From Amycolatopsis rubida (GTDB lineage: Bacteria; Actinomycetota; Actinomycetes; Mycobacteriales; Pseudonocardiaceae), in assembly GCF_900115345.1 (NCBI RefSeq), contig NZ_FOWC01000005.1, forward strand, positions 186,001 to 250,000: DNA of 64,000 nucleotides, in the 5' to 3' direction. The position numbers were made by a program, and so were the translations under genes. The notes below the pieces were generated by a model, which made no database searches, was not told the origin of the DNA, and saw only the letters and a program-made list of their open reading frames with translations. Positions 50,444 through 59,322 of the stretch are shown here, piece by piece. Positions within the stretch are counted from its first letter, which is position 1, and every line of letters starts with the position of its first letter.

Positions 50444-50970
50444 ATGTCCGCCACCTCCCCGTTCGCACGCCTTCCCGAGGTGCCGAGCTTCACCATCACC
50501 AGCACGACCGTCGCCGACGGCGCGGCCTGGTCCGCCGAGCGGTTCTCCGGGATCTTCGGCATGCCCGGCGGCGAGGACATTTCGCCGCAGCTGTCCTGGT
50601 CCGGCGCTCCGGAAGGCACGAAGAGCTACGCCGTCACGGTGTACGACGCCGACGCGCCGACCGGCTCCGGCTTCTGGCACTGGGCCGTCGCCGACCTCCC
50701 CGCCACCGGCACCGACCTGCCGGAAGGCGCGGGTGACGACATCAGATCCGGACTCCCCGAGGACGCTCTCCAACTGCGCGGCGACGCGGGCGTCGCGCGC
50801 TTCATCGGCGCGGCCCCGCCCGCCGGCCACGGCGAGCACCGCCACTTCGTCGTCGTACACGCCTGGATGTCGAATCGATCGGCGTCTCGGCCGACGTGAC
50901 GCCCGCCGTCCTCGGGTTCACCGTGCTCGGCCGCGCGGTTCTGGTCGCTATCGCGGAGACGCCCGCCTAA
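50444..50970 (+). pseudogene. PEBP (YbhB/YbcL) family protein, frameshifted
   Basis: The frame from ATG 50444 (GAGAGGAGC upstream) gives a phosphatidylethanolamine-binding-protein fold: ISPQLSWSGAPEGTKSYAVTVYDADAPTG and FWHWAVADLP, which are split here only for naming, then HRHFVVVHA. After codon 139 the frame leaves the family and stops at 50899. Shifting one base at about 50862 restores LDVESIGVSADVTPAVLGF and a natural stop at 50968-50970. One base appears to be missing, giving either a pseudogene or a sequencing error. The restored tail (GFTVLGRAVLVA) also lacks about four residues usual in the family. Confidence 0.8.
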
Positions 50971-51404
50971 GCCTCAGTCGTTTATCCGGCCTGGCCGCCG
51001 CTTCGCGCTCGCTGCGCCGCGGCGGTCTTCGACTGCGCAGAGGCACTTTCCACCCACCCGCACGGGTGATCTCCCCCCTGTACGCGTGAAGCGGGCCCGG
51101 CGTCGACCTGGGCGGCAAACGGAGTAACTGACACTGCGCCAAAAAGCGGCTCACCAGTATGTGGGAACCGCCGTATGGTGAACATAAGGTGATGTGATCG
51201 ACACTTGGTGATGTCGACCTCGCTTCGTTCATCCTGTTGGAGCAGTTGTGGAGATTACAACACCACAAGAACCACTCTGGGTGAAACTTACTGGCAACAC
51301 ACACGTTCCCGTTAGCATCCGCACATTTGTTCACCGCCGCGCGTCCCGATCGGGTGGCCGGAGCATCTCATCACTAAGTCCACAAGACGAATGGGGTCGC
51401 CGCG
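50971..51404. other. 434-bp AT-richer leader region upstream of a histidine kinase gene
   Basis: From about 51120 the base composition drops close to 50% GC, well below the surroundings. It contains two GGTGATGT words 20 bp apart (about 51190 and 51210), an inverted TTGTGG/CCACAA pair (51247-51273) and a TATGT/ACATA pair. No supported gene. It probably holds the promoter and a long leader of the kinase gene. Confidence 0.5.
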
Positions 51405-52607
51405 ATGAGCACTGAGGGACTCTCGATTCCTGGCATCTCGATGAGCAGCTCCGCCGCGGGAGCCGCCCGGGGGGACAGGCGCGTCAGCCTGACCGGGGCG
51501 TTCGCCGCGTTCCGGAAGCCCCTCGTCGCGACGATCGCCGTCGAAGCGGTGGTCGTGCTGCTGGCGGTGCTCGACGTCTGGCTCGTCGTGCCGCCCAAAG
51601 CACAGCCCTATTCGCTCTATCTGTCGGCCGCCGCGTGCCTCGCGGTCGTGGTGCGGCGGCGGTTCCCGTTCCTCGCGGTGCTCGCCGCGGTGCCGGGATT
51701 CTTCGCCGGATGGGCACAGCTCGCGTCGATGCTCAACCTCGGCATGCTCGCGACGCGGCGGCAACTGCACTGGCAGACCTGGGTCGGCGCGGGACTGGTG
51801 TTCACCTGCCGGTTCGTGCGGTGGCCGCTGCCGGAGTTCGCGGAACTGAGCTGGCGCGAACACGTCCTCGACGGGATCTACGGCGTGCTGGTGGCCGGAA
51901 TGCCGATCGCGATCGGCCTGCTGATCGGGGCGCGCGCGGAGATCTCGGCGAAACTGCGCGAGCTGGCGAAGAGCCGCGACCGCGAACGCCGCTTCCACGC
52001 CGACGCGGTGCGCGCCGAGGAACGCGCCCGGCTGGCCCGCGAGATGCACGACGTGGTTTCCCACCAGATCACGCTGATCGCCATGCAGGCCGGCGCGCTG
52101 CAGGCGCAGGCGAAGGAGGGCCCGGCGCTGGAGACGGCGCAGGTCATCCGCCAGCTGTCGACCCGGACGCTTGAGGAACTGCGCTCGCTGGTGAGCGTGC
52201 TGCGCTCCAGCTCCGGGAACGACGGCCCGCGACCCGGGATCGGGGAGCTGGACCACCTGATCCGCGAGTGCGACGTCCCCGTGCAGCTGACCGTCGAGCA
52301 GCTCCCGGACACCCTGCCGAGCCAGGTCTCGGCGGCGGCGTACCGGACGGTGCAGGAATGCCTGACGAACGTCCACAAACACGCCCCCGGCGCGACGGCC
52401 ACAATCCGCATCCACGCGGCGAGCGGCGCGCTGGACATCGAGGTGGAGAACGCCCGCGCCTGCCGTGCGGGCGAGGCTTTCCCGTCCGGCGGCCACGGGC
52501 TGACCGGGCTCGCCGAACGCGCCCGGCTGCTGGGCGGAAGCTTCGAAACGTCCGGGACCGAGGACGGCGGGTTCCGGGTGCGGGCGCGGTATCCGCTGGA
52601 TCGCTGA
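51405..52607 (+). CDS. Sensor histidine kinase (HisKA_3), no adjacent regulator
   Basis: A 400-residue membrane kinase. Four to five hydrophobic segments (about 40-185) precede a coiled linker rich in charged residues. The phosphoacceptor box ERARLAREMHDVVSHQITLI gives His near 214. The N box is VQECLTNVHKHAPGA near 325 and the G box GGHGLTGLAERARLLGG near 365, so it looks active. There is no response regulator gene next to it. Start ATG at 51405. Palindromic element E begins just after the stop. Confidence 0.92.
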   Translation: MSTEGLSIPGISMSSSAAGAARGDRRVSLTGAFAAFRKPLVATIAVEAVVVLLAVLDVWLVVPPKAQPYSLYLSAAACLAVVVRRRFPFLAVLAAVPGFFAGWAQLASMLNLGMLATRRQLHWQTWVGAGLVFTCRFVRWPLPEFAELSWREHVLDGIYGVLVAGMPIAIGLLIGARAEISAKLRELAKSRDRERRFHADAVRAEERARLAREMHDVVSHQITLIAMQAGALQAQAKEGPALETAQVIRQLSTRTLEELRSLVSVLRSSSGNDGPRPGIGELDHLIRECDVPVQLTVEQLPDTLPSQVSAAAYRTVQECLTNVHKHAPGATATIRIHAASGALDIEVENARACRAGEAFPSGGHGLTGLAERARLLGGSFETSGTEDGGFRVRARYPLDR

Positions 52608-52610
52608 GGT

Positions 52611-52658
52611 TGTGGTGAGTGGTTATGCCGGTTCTCACCGGCATAACCACTCACGACA
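52611..52658. repeat. Palindromic repeat element E
   Basis: A perfect 18-bp core (52615-52632 with 52637-52654) around the loop TCTC, extended by three more pairs after one G-G mismatch. Variable inner bases are GTTATG and complement. It lies four bases after the kinase stop, between the convergent kinase and rbpA genes. Confidence 0.85.
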
Positions 52659-52740
52659 CGCCGCCACTGCCGGGCCTGGCCGCGCCCGCGCACCAGTGGT
52701 CCAGACCGCTAGGGCTCCAGTCTTTCTCCGCTGCCCGGGA

Positions 52741-52794
52741 ACTAAAAAACCACCGGCCCTCGCCCTCGCGGACGGGAAGCCGGTGGTCCCGGAG
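52741..52794 (-). terminator. Intrinsic terminator of rbpA
   Basis: ACCACCGGC and GCCGGTGGT form a 9-bp stem (about 52750-52758 and 52782-52790) with a long loop. On the minus strand the stem is followed by six T. It lies 15 bases after the rbpA stop and is the only clear U-tract terminator seen in the window. Confidence 0.8.
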
Positions 52795-52804
52795 AAACCG
52801 TGCC

Positions 52805-53149
52805 TCAGATCAATTCGCGGCGCTGGCGGAGGCGCTCGAGCGCCTCGGCGAGGATGGCCTCGCCGTCGGCGTCGCTGCGGCGTTCCTTCACGTAAGCCAG
52901 ATGCGTCTTGTACGGCTCGGTACGAGGCGCGGCGGGCGGATTCTGCTCGTCCTGACCGCCCGGGAGCCCGCAGCGCGGGCAGTCCCATTCGTCGGGGATT
53001 TCCGCGTCCATCGCGAACGACGGGCGAGCCTCATGCCCGTTCGCGCACCAATACGACACCCGGCGCCGTGGCGCCGATTCACCCCGCTCCGATTCGCCCG
53101 AAGGACCGGCACCCACGCGGGTGCCGCGAATCGCGTTACCGCCAACCAT
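52805..53149 (-). CDS. rbpA: RNA polymerase-binding protein RbpA
   Basis: A 114-residue RbpA. The N-terminal tail GGNAIRGTRVGAGP, the core YWCANGHEARPSFAMDAE and CPRCGLP (Cys of the zinc-binding-like core), and the sigma-interaction helix KTHLAYVKERRSDADGE are all present. RbpA stabilises the RNAP-sigma-A complex and promotes open complex formation. Downstream of secG on the same strand, 75 bp apart. Start ATG at 53149. Confidence 0.97.
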   Translation of the reverse strand: MVGGNAIRGTRVGAGPSGESERGESAPRRRVSYWCANGHEARPSFAMDAEIPDEWDCPRCGLPGGQDEQNPPAAPRTEPYKTHLAYVKERRSDADGEAILAEALERLRQRRELI

Positions 53150-53224
53150 GAATCCTCACCCGTTGGAATCGGCGGCGCGCCCCCCAATAGGCACGCCGAT
53201 CGCAGTCCCCTTCCGGGGACCCGG

Positions 53225-53455
53225 TCAGACCTTGAGCAGGAGGCCGAGACCCACGATGCTGATCAGCCAGATGGCCCCGAGCAGCAGCGTGATCCGGTCG
53301 AGGTTCTTCTCGGCGACGCTGGACCCCGCGAGACTCGACTGCATCCCGCCGCCGAACAGGGACGACAGGCCGCCGCCCCGGCCGCGGTGCAGCAGCACGG
53401 CCACCACCAGCAGGACGCTGGAGGCGATCAACAGGATTTGCAGGAACAGCTTCAT
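53225..53455 (-). CDS. secG: Protein translocase subunit SecG
   Basis: A 76-residue protein with two hydrophobic helices (about 2-20 and 52-74) joined by a Gly-rich loop HRGRGGGLSSLFGGGMQSS, the SecG hallmark. It is the small subunit of the SecYEG channel. Located after tpiA as in most actinobacteria. Start ATG at 53455. Confidence 0.97.
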   Translation of the reverse strand: MKLFLQILLIASSVLLVVAVLLHRGRGGGLSSLFGGGMQSSLAGSSVAEKNLDRITLLLGAIWLISIVGLGLLLKV

Positions 53456-53482
53456 GTCATCCTCTGTGCTTGTCGGAGCATG

Positions 53483-53532
53483 CAGGGGTACGGCCGGACC
53501 CGCACAGCGTGCGGATCTTCACCGTACCCCTG
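53483..53532. promoter_or_regulatory. Inverted repeat between tpiA and secG
   Basis: CAGGGGTACGG (53483-53493) and its exact complement (53522-53532) enclose a smaller CCGCAC/GTGCGG hairpin. It lies between the tpiA stop and the secG start on the minus strand and could attenuate read-through into secG. Confidence 0.5.
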
Positions 53533-53591
53533 GACTCGTCCACTGCTCTAGTGACGGACCGAACACACAGGCTACCCGGTAGTGCCCACGA

Positions 53592-54377
53592 TCAGGGCAG
53601 CGGGCCACCGGCGGCGAGCGCGCAGAGCTTGGTGAACTCCTCGCCGTCGAGGCTCGCGCCGCCGACCAGCGCACCGTCGATGTTGTCCGCGGCCACCAGC
53701 TCGGAGACGTTCCCGGACTTCACCGAGCCGCCGTAGAGCACCCGGACCGCGGTGGCGACCTCGTCGCCGTACTTCTCCGAGAGCGTCCCGCGCAGGGATT
53801 TGCAGACCTCTTCGGCGTCGGCGGCGGTCGCGACCTTGCCGGTGCCGATGGCCCACACCGGCTCGTACGCGATCACGACGGCCTGCACCTGCTCGGTTTT
53901 GAGCCCCTTGAGGCCCTCGATCAGCTGGTCCCGGGTGTGGGCGAGGTGCTCGCCCGCTTCGCGGACCGCGAGCTCCTCGCCCACGCACAGGATCGGCGTG
54001 ATGCCGTGCTTGAGCGCGGCCTTGACCTTCTTGTTGACCAGCTCGTCGGTCTCGCCGTGGATCGCGCGCCGCTCCGAGTGCCCGACGGTGACGAAGCTGC
54101 AGCCCAGCTTCGCCAGCATCGGGCCGGAGATGTCGCCGGTGAACGCGCCCGAGTCCTGCGGCGACAGGTCCTGCGCGCCGTAGGCGAGGGAGAGCTTGTC
54201 GGCGTCGACGAGCGTCTGCACGCTGCGGATGTCGGTGAACGGCGGCAGCACGGCCACGTCCACCTTCGCGTAGTACTTCTCCGGCAGCGCGAAGGCGATC
54301 TTCTGCACCAGGGCGATGGCCTCAAGGTGGTTGAGGTTCATCTTCCAGTTGCCTGCCACCAGGGGCTTGCGTGCCAC
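53592..54377 (-). CDS. tpiA: Triose-phosphate isomerase
   Basis: A 261-residue TIM barrel. GNWKMNLN near residue 9 has the catalytic Lys, GHSERR near 99 the catalytic His, and AYEPVWAIGTGKVA near 170 the catalytic Glu and loop 6. It interconverts DHAP and glyceraldehyde-3-phosphate. The GTG start at 54377 directly abuts the pgk stop. Confidence 0.98.
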   Translation of the reverse strand: MARKPLVAGNWKMNLNHLEAIALVQKIAFALPEKYYAKVDVAVLPPFTDIRSVQTLVDADKLSLAYGAQDLSPQDSGAFTGDISGPMLAKLGCSFVTVGHSERRAIHGETDELVNKKVKAALKHGITPILCVGEELAVREAGEHLAHTRDQLIEGLKGLKTEQVQAVVIAYEPVWAIGTGKVATAADAEEVCKSLRGTLSEKYGDEVATAVRVLYGGSVKSGNVSELVAADNIDGALVGGASLDGEEFTKLCALAAGGPLP

Positions 54378-55592
54378 TTAGTTCTTCCCCTCCAGCGCCG
54401 CCACGCCGGGCAGCTCCTTGCCTTCCAGGTACTCCAGCGAGGCGCCGCCGCCGGTGGAGATGTGCGAGAAGCCGTCCTCGGGCAGGCCCAGCTGCCGCAC
54501 CGCGGCGGCCGAATCGCCGCCGCCGACCACGGTGAACGCGTCGCTGTTCACGAGCGCCTCGGCCACCGCGCGGGTGCCGCCCGCGAACGCCTCGAATTCG
54601 AAGACGCCCATCGGCCCGTTCCAGAAGACGGTCGCCGCGTCGGCGAGCTTCCGCGCGAACAGTTCGGCGCTGCGCGGGCCGATGTCGAGGCCCATGCGGT
54701 CGGCCGGGATGGCGGTGACATCGACGGCCTCGTGCGCCGCGTCGGCGGCGAAGCCTTCGGCCGCGAGCACGTCGACCGGCAGCACCAGTTCGACGCCGCG
54801 CTTCTGCGCCTCGGCGAGGAAGCCCTTGACCTGGTCGAGCTGGTCTTCCTGCAGCAGCGACGTGCCGACCTCGTAGCCCTTGGCCTTGAGGAACGTGTAC
54901 GCCATGCCGCCGCCGATGAGCAGCCGGTCGACCTTGGTGAGCAGGTTCGCGATGACGCCGAGCTTGTCGGACACCTTCGAGCCGCCGAGCGCGACCACGT
55001 ACGGCCGCTTGACGTCGTCAGTGAGCTTCTTCAGCACGTCCAGCTCGGCCAGCACGAGGCCGCCCGCGTACGCCGGGAGCACCGCGGCGATCTCGTAGAC
55101 CGAGGCTTGCTTGCGGTGCACGACGCCGAAGCCGTCGGACACGAACGCCCCGCCCGGCGTCAGCGCGGCCAGCTCGGCCGCCAGCTCAGAGCGGTCCACA
55201 GCGTCCTTGCTGGTCTCGCGCGCGTCAAAGCGGACGTTCTCCAGCAGGACGACCTTGCCCTCGGCCAGTCCGGCGGTCAGCGCCTTCGCCGACTCGCCGA
55301 CGAGGTCGCCGGCCAGCGAGACCTCGGTGCCGAGCAGCTCGCTGAGCCGCTTCGCGACCGGCGCGAGCGTGAACTTCGGGTCCGGCTCGCCCTTGGGGCG
55401 GCCGAGGTGCGCGGCGACGACGACCTTCGCGCCCGCCTCAGCGAGCTTCTTGATCGTCGGCAGCGCGGCGCGGACCCGGCCGTCGTCGGTGATGGCCGAC
55501 CCGTCGAGCGGGACGTTCAGGTCGGAACGCACGAGCACGTACCGGCCCTGAACGCCCTCGCCCAGCAGGTCGTCGAGGTTCTTGACGCTCAT
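54378..55592 (-). CDS. pgk: Phosphoglycerate kinase
   Basis: A 404-residue kinase. RSDLNVPLDG near residue 21, AAHLGRPKGEPDPKFTLAPV near 62, and the C-terminal GGGDSAAAVRQLG and ISTGGGASLEYLEG are diagnostic. It makes ATP from 1,3-bisphosphoglycerate. Start ATG at 55592, five bases after gap. Confidence 0.98.
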   Translation of the reverse strand: MSVKNLDDLLGEGVQGRYVLVRSDLNVPLDGSAITDDGRVRAALPTIKKLAEAGAKVVVAAHLGRPKGEPDPKFTLAPVAKRLSELLGTEVSLAGDLVGESAKALTAGLAEGKVVLLENVRFDARETSKDAVDRSELAAELAALTPGGAFVSDGFGVVHRKQASVYEIAAVLPAYAGGLVLAELDVLKKLTDDVKRPYVVALGGSKVSDKLGVIANLLTKVDRLLIGGGMAYTFLKAKGYEVGTSLLQEDQLDQVKGFLAEAQKRGVELVLPVDVLAAEGFAADAAHEAVDVTAIPADRMGLDIGPRSAELFARKLADAATVFWNGPMGVFEFEAFAGGTRAVAEALVNSDAFTVVGGGDSAAAVRQLGLPEDGFSHISTGGGASLEYLEGKELPGVAALEGKN

Positions 55593-55597
55593 CAGGT

Positions 55598-56599
<1,002 letters not shown>

Positions 56600-56923
56600 T
56601 GCTGCCACTCCTCTGGTGTTGATCACGGCGACGGCGCGCCGGCCGCCGGCCGCTGAAGTTGGTCACTGCGGAAGTTCCCCGGGGCGCCCGCCCCGGGCGG
56701 CTTCCGCGACTTCTGCGAATCGCTGCAACCCTAGCGTGCGGGCCCCGTTGCCCCGGACTGCCCTGACGAGACTTCCACCACTGCCGGGAGACGTCAAGAA
56801 TCGATTAAGAACCCAGCTCAGCCGGGTGAGGGGCGCAAACGGGGCGAGCGCTCCCTCGGGGCCAGGGGGCGGGAGCGGACCAGTGGCTTGATCGGTCTTG
56901 GTGCCCCGGTTCACGCTGTCGGG

Positions 56924-57007
56924 CCAGTTTCGCCGGGCAGGTTTCGCCGGGACGGTTTCGCCGGGCCAGTTTCGCCGGGACGGTTTCGCCGGGACGGTTT
57001 CGCCGGG
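56924..57007. repeat. Six tandem copies of a 14-bp unit
   Basis: Units of the form (C/A)(C/A)GGTTTCGCCGGG, with CCAG or CAGG or ACGG at the first four bases, follow one another without spacers at 56924, 56938, 56952, 56966, 56980 and 56994. Only the first four positions vary. The period is not a multiple of three, which argues against coding. Confidence 0.85.
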
Positions 57008-57309
57008 GCGGCGAGGGGCGGCGCGAGGTGCGGGCGGAGGAGGGGTGCGGCGGACGGGTTCGACGAGACCGGGACGGCGGAGGCCCGGGGCAGGCTCGGC
57101 AGGAGCGGGACAGCCGGGGGTCAGGACGCCGGGCTCGTCGGGACCGGCACAGCGGGGGCTAGGACAACCTGGCAGGAGCAGCACAGCAGGAGCAGCACAG
57201 CAGGAGCATGCTTCGCGTGCGCGAGGAGCACGACAGCAGCACGACGACCGCACTCGGCAAGACCCGCACAGCAACACGGCAGCCGAACTCGGCACCAGCA
57301 CAGCAAACA

Positions 57310-57430
57310 CGCTCCGCGTGCAGGACAAGCACGGCAGGGCGAGCTCAACGGACCGGCACAGCAGGAGCATGCTTCGCGTGCGGGACAAGCACGGCTGGGC
57401 GAGCTCAACGGGACCGGCACGGCGGGAACT
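57310..57430. repeat. 60-bp tandem duplication
   Basis: The 60 bp starting GCTCCGCGTGCAGGACAAGC near 57311 are repeated from 57371 starting GCTTCGCGTGCGGGACAAGC, with few substitutions and a one-base insertion. A more diverged third relative starts near 57210 (CTTCGCGTGCGCGAGGAGCA). Confidence 0.8.
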
Positions 57431-57489
57431 CGGCACGAGGCCCGTCGCGCGAACCTCGGTGCGATTCGCGGCCGGACTCCCCCGAATCG

Positions 57490-57536
57490 CACCGCGCGCT
57501 CGACCCGGCCGTCACACCGCGCGCTCGACCCGGCCG
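57490..57536. repeat. 22-bp direct repeat, period 25
   Basis: CACCGCGCGCTCGACCCGGC plus two more bases occurs at 57490-57511 and identically at 57515-57536. Confidence 0.85.
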
Positions 57537-57820
57537 CCGCGTTCCCCGCTGTGCCGGTCCGGGCCGCCTCGGGCGATTTGGGCTGTCGTGGCCCATCCGC
57601 CGGACCTCGCGGAGCGTGCTTGAGGAAACGCTTCGTTCCGCGCTCTCTCCAACGACTTGGCAACCGCGCGGTGCGGGTGTCCGGCAGGACCGGCTGCCAG
57701 GCGTCCCGAGAGCTGGGCAGCCTGGTCGCGCGGTGGGCGGGCCGCCGGGGTCGTCCGGCTCTCCCCTGTTCCGCCACCGCCTCTCGCGCGCGGAGCGTGC
57801 GGTCAGTCCGGCACAGTTCG

Positions 57821-57901
57821 GTTCGGCACAGTGCGCAGCGTCATTCAGTTCGGCACAGTGCGCCGCGTTATCCAGCTCCGCACAGCGCGCAGCGTCATCC
57901 A
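57821..57901. repeat. Three tandem 27-bp units ending in a stop codon
   Basis: Units start GTTCGGCACAGTGCGCAGCG (57821), GTTCGGCACAGTGCGCCGCG (57848) and GCTCCGCACAGCGCGCAGCG (57875). The YcaQ-like gene ends inside the third unit, at the TCA of 57895-57897. Confidence 0.85.
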
Positions 57902-59268
57902 GCCAGCTCCTTCTCCGCCGGGGTCCGGAACTTCGGCACCACTCGCGCCTCCCCCAGCCATTCGCCCAGCCGGGCGGCCTCGGCGTCCACCGCGGCGGTC
58001 TTGTCCGCGCCGATGTCCTCCAGCAGGCGGACCGCGACTTCTCCCGACGGGCGGTGGCACCAGGCTCCGACGATCCGGCCGTCGCTCCAGACCGTCGGGC
58101 CGATGTTGCCGCTGCGGTCGAACAGGGCCGGGCGGTGCGGGCCGACGTACCAGTCCCGGGACTGCCAGCCCATCGCGGTCGGGTCGAGGGCCGGGAGCAG
58201 CGCGATCCACGGGCCGGGGGCGGCGACCGGGGCCAGGTCGCCGGGCAGGACGATCGCCGGTTCGCCGTCCAGGTCGACCTCGGCGGGGGCGACGGCGGCC
58301 AGGGCCTTTTTCGTCTGGCCTGCCGTCCAGCCGGTCCACCAGCGGAGGTCGGCGACCGGTGCGGGGCCGAAGGCGTGCAGCCATCGCCGGGCCAGTGCGG
58401 CTCGGGCTTCGGCTTCGGAGAGGCCTGGCCAGTCGGCGGGGACGGGGTCGGAGAGGCCGGACCCAGCGCTGGTACCGGATCCACGGCCAGCGCCGGGGCC
58501 AGCACCGGTTTCGACTCCAGAGCCGGGACCAGCACCAGCTTCGACCCCAAAGCCAGAGCCTGGACCAGCTTCGGCCCCACAGCCAGAGCCGGCACCAGCA
58601 CCGGCCTCGGCCCCACGGCCAGAGTCAGGGACAACCGCCCCCGCCAGCCAATCGGTCAGCGGAGACCAGTGGTACTGCGTGCTCTGCCAGCTCCCCCGCG
58701 GACGCCCTCGCACGATGTGTCCCTCGGCGGCCAGCTGGAACAGCACCCGGCTGGTGACGTTGCCGATCGACTCGTACGGTTTTCCCTTCGCCATCAGCAG
58801 TTGCTGCCGCAGGCGCGGTTCGTCGTCCGCCAGCTGCTGCGCGGTCGCCGATCCCCTGGCGCGCAAGGCTTTTTCGACGCTCGCCATGACCTCGTCCAGC
58901 CATGCGCCGGGACGCGGGACATTCTCCGGATGCCCCAGGGTGCCCAGCTGCTTTTCCAGCAGGCGCCGTTGCCGGGCGGCGACGTCGTACGAGCACGCGG
59001 CTTGCACCGAACCGGCAGTGGCGATGTCGGTGACGAAAACGGTGCGCCGCATGCCGAGGACGCGCAGCAGGGTGCGCCGGGAGTACAGCGCGTCCTCGAC
59101 GTCGGCGACCGAGACGTCGCGCACGCGCGACCAGGCGGACAGGTACACCGAAGCGGGATCGGTGGCGTGCAGCGCGACGACGCCGTCGACTGCTTCCTCG
59201 ACGGTCGTCGCCCGAGCCGCTAGGTGGTGGCGTACGCCGAGGCGGGCCCGGCGTTGGGCGAGGGTCAT
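57895..59268 (-). CDS. YcaQ/AlkX-like winged-helix DNA-binding protein with Gly-rich insertion
   Basis: About 457 residues of the HTH_42 winged-helix family, which includes DNA-crosslink glycosylase-like proteins. RRARLGVRHHLAA, DPASVYLSAWSRV and LRRTLLRVLGMRRT-type N-terminal motifs and DLRWWTGWTAGQTKKAL and GPTVWSDGRIVGAW in the C-terminal half are typical. Between them about 60 residues rich in Gly, Ala, Ser and Glu (after DWLAGAVVPD) have no family counterpart and come from an imperfect 30/36-bp repeat. DNA repair role is inferred. Start ATG at 59268; GTG at 59274 is possible. Confidence 0.85.
   Translation of the reverse strand: MTLAQRRARLGVRHHLAARATTVEEAVDGVVALHATDPASVYLSAWSRVRDVSVADVEDALYSRRTLLRVLGMRRTVFVTDIATAGSVQAACSYDVAARQRRLLEKQLGTLGHPENVPRPGAWLDEVMASVEKALRARGSATAQQLADDEPRLRQQLLMAKGKPYESIGNVTSRVLFQLAAEGHIVRGRPRGSWQSTQYHWSPLTDWLAGAVVPDSGRGAEAGAGAGSGCGAEAGPGSGFGVEAGAGPGSGVETGAGPGAGRGSGTSAGSGLSDPVPADWPGLSEAEARAALARRWLHAFGPAPVADLRWWTGWTAGQTKKALAAVAPAEVDLDGEPAIVLPGDLAPVAAPGPWIALLPALDPTAMGWQSRDWYVGPHRPALFDRSGNIGPTVWSDGRIVGAWCHRPSGEVAVRLLEDIGADKTAAVDAEAARLGEWLGEARVVPKFRTPAEKELAG
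58455..58632. repeat. In-frame minisatellite within the YcaQ-like gene
   Basis: Imperfect units of 30 and 36 bp such as CCAGAGCCTGGACCAGCTTC and CCAGAGCCGGCACCAGCACC (unit starts only) repeat about five times. All lengths are multiples of three, so the gene stays open, encoding a run of Gly/Ser/Ala/Glu such as AGAGPGSG. Confidence 0.8.
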
Positions 59269-59322
59269 CTTCACGACTCGATTCCTACCAGCAAGGTCCG
59301 ACAGAAAACGCCTCTGCGCTGG

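Larger units (their letters stand above)
56600..57894. other. 1.3-kb gene-free tract rich in tandem repeats
   Basis: Between the gap start and the stop of the YcaQ-like gene. Both strands show long open frames, but these have low-complexity Arg/Pro/Cys-rich translations expected of GC-rich repeats, and none has a family motif. It holds at least four tandem arrays, listed separately. The 300 bp next to gap should contain its promoter. Confidence 0.6.

Noticed and set aside
50948..51334. A 128-codon Cys-containing open frame on the minus strand in the AT-rich leader
   Set aside because: Third-position GC is low for this genome, there is no ribosome site, and no family resemblance. More likely a chance frame in regulatory DNA.
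56924..57007. CRISPR-like appearance of the 14-bp repeats
   Set aside because: Units are contiguous with no spacers, are too short, and no cas genes are present.
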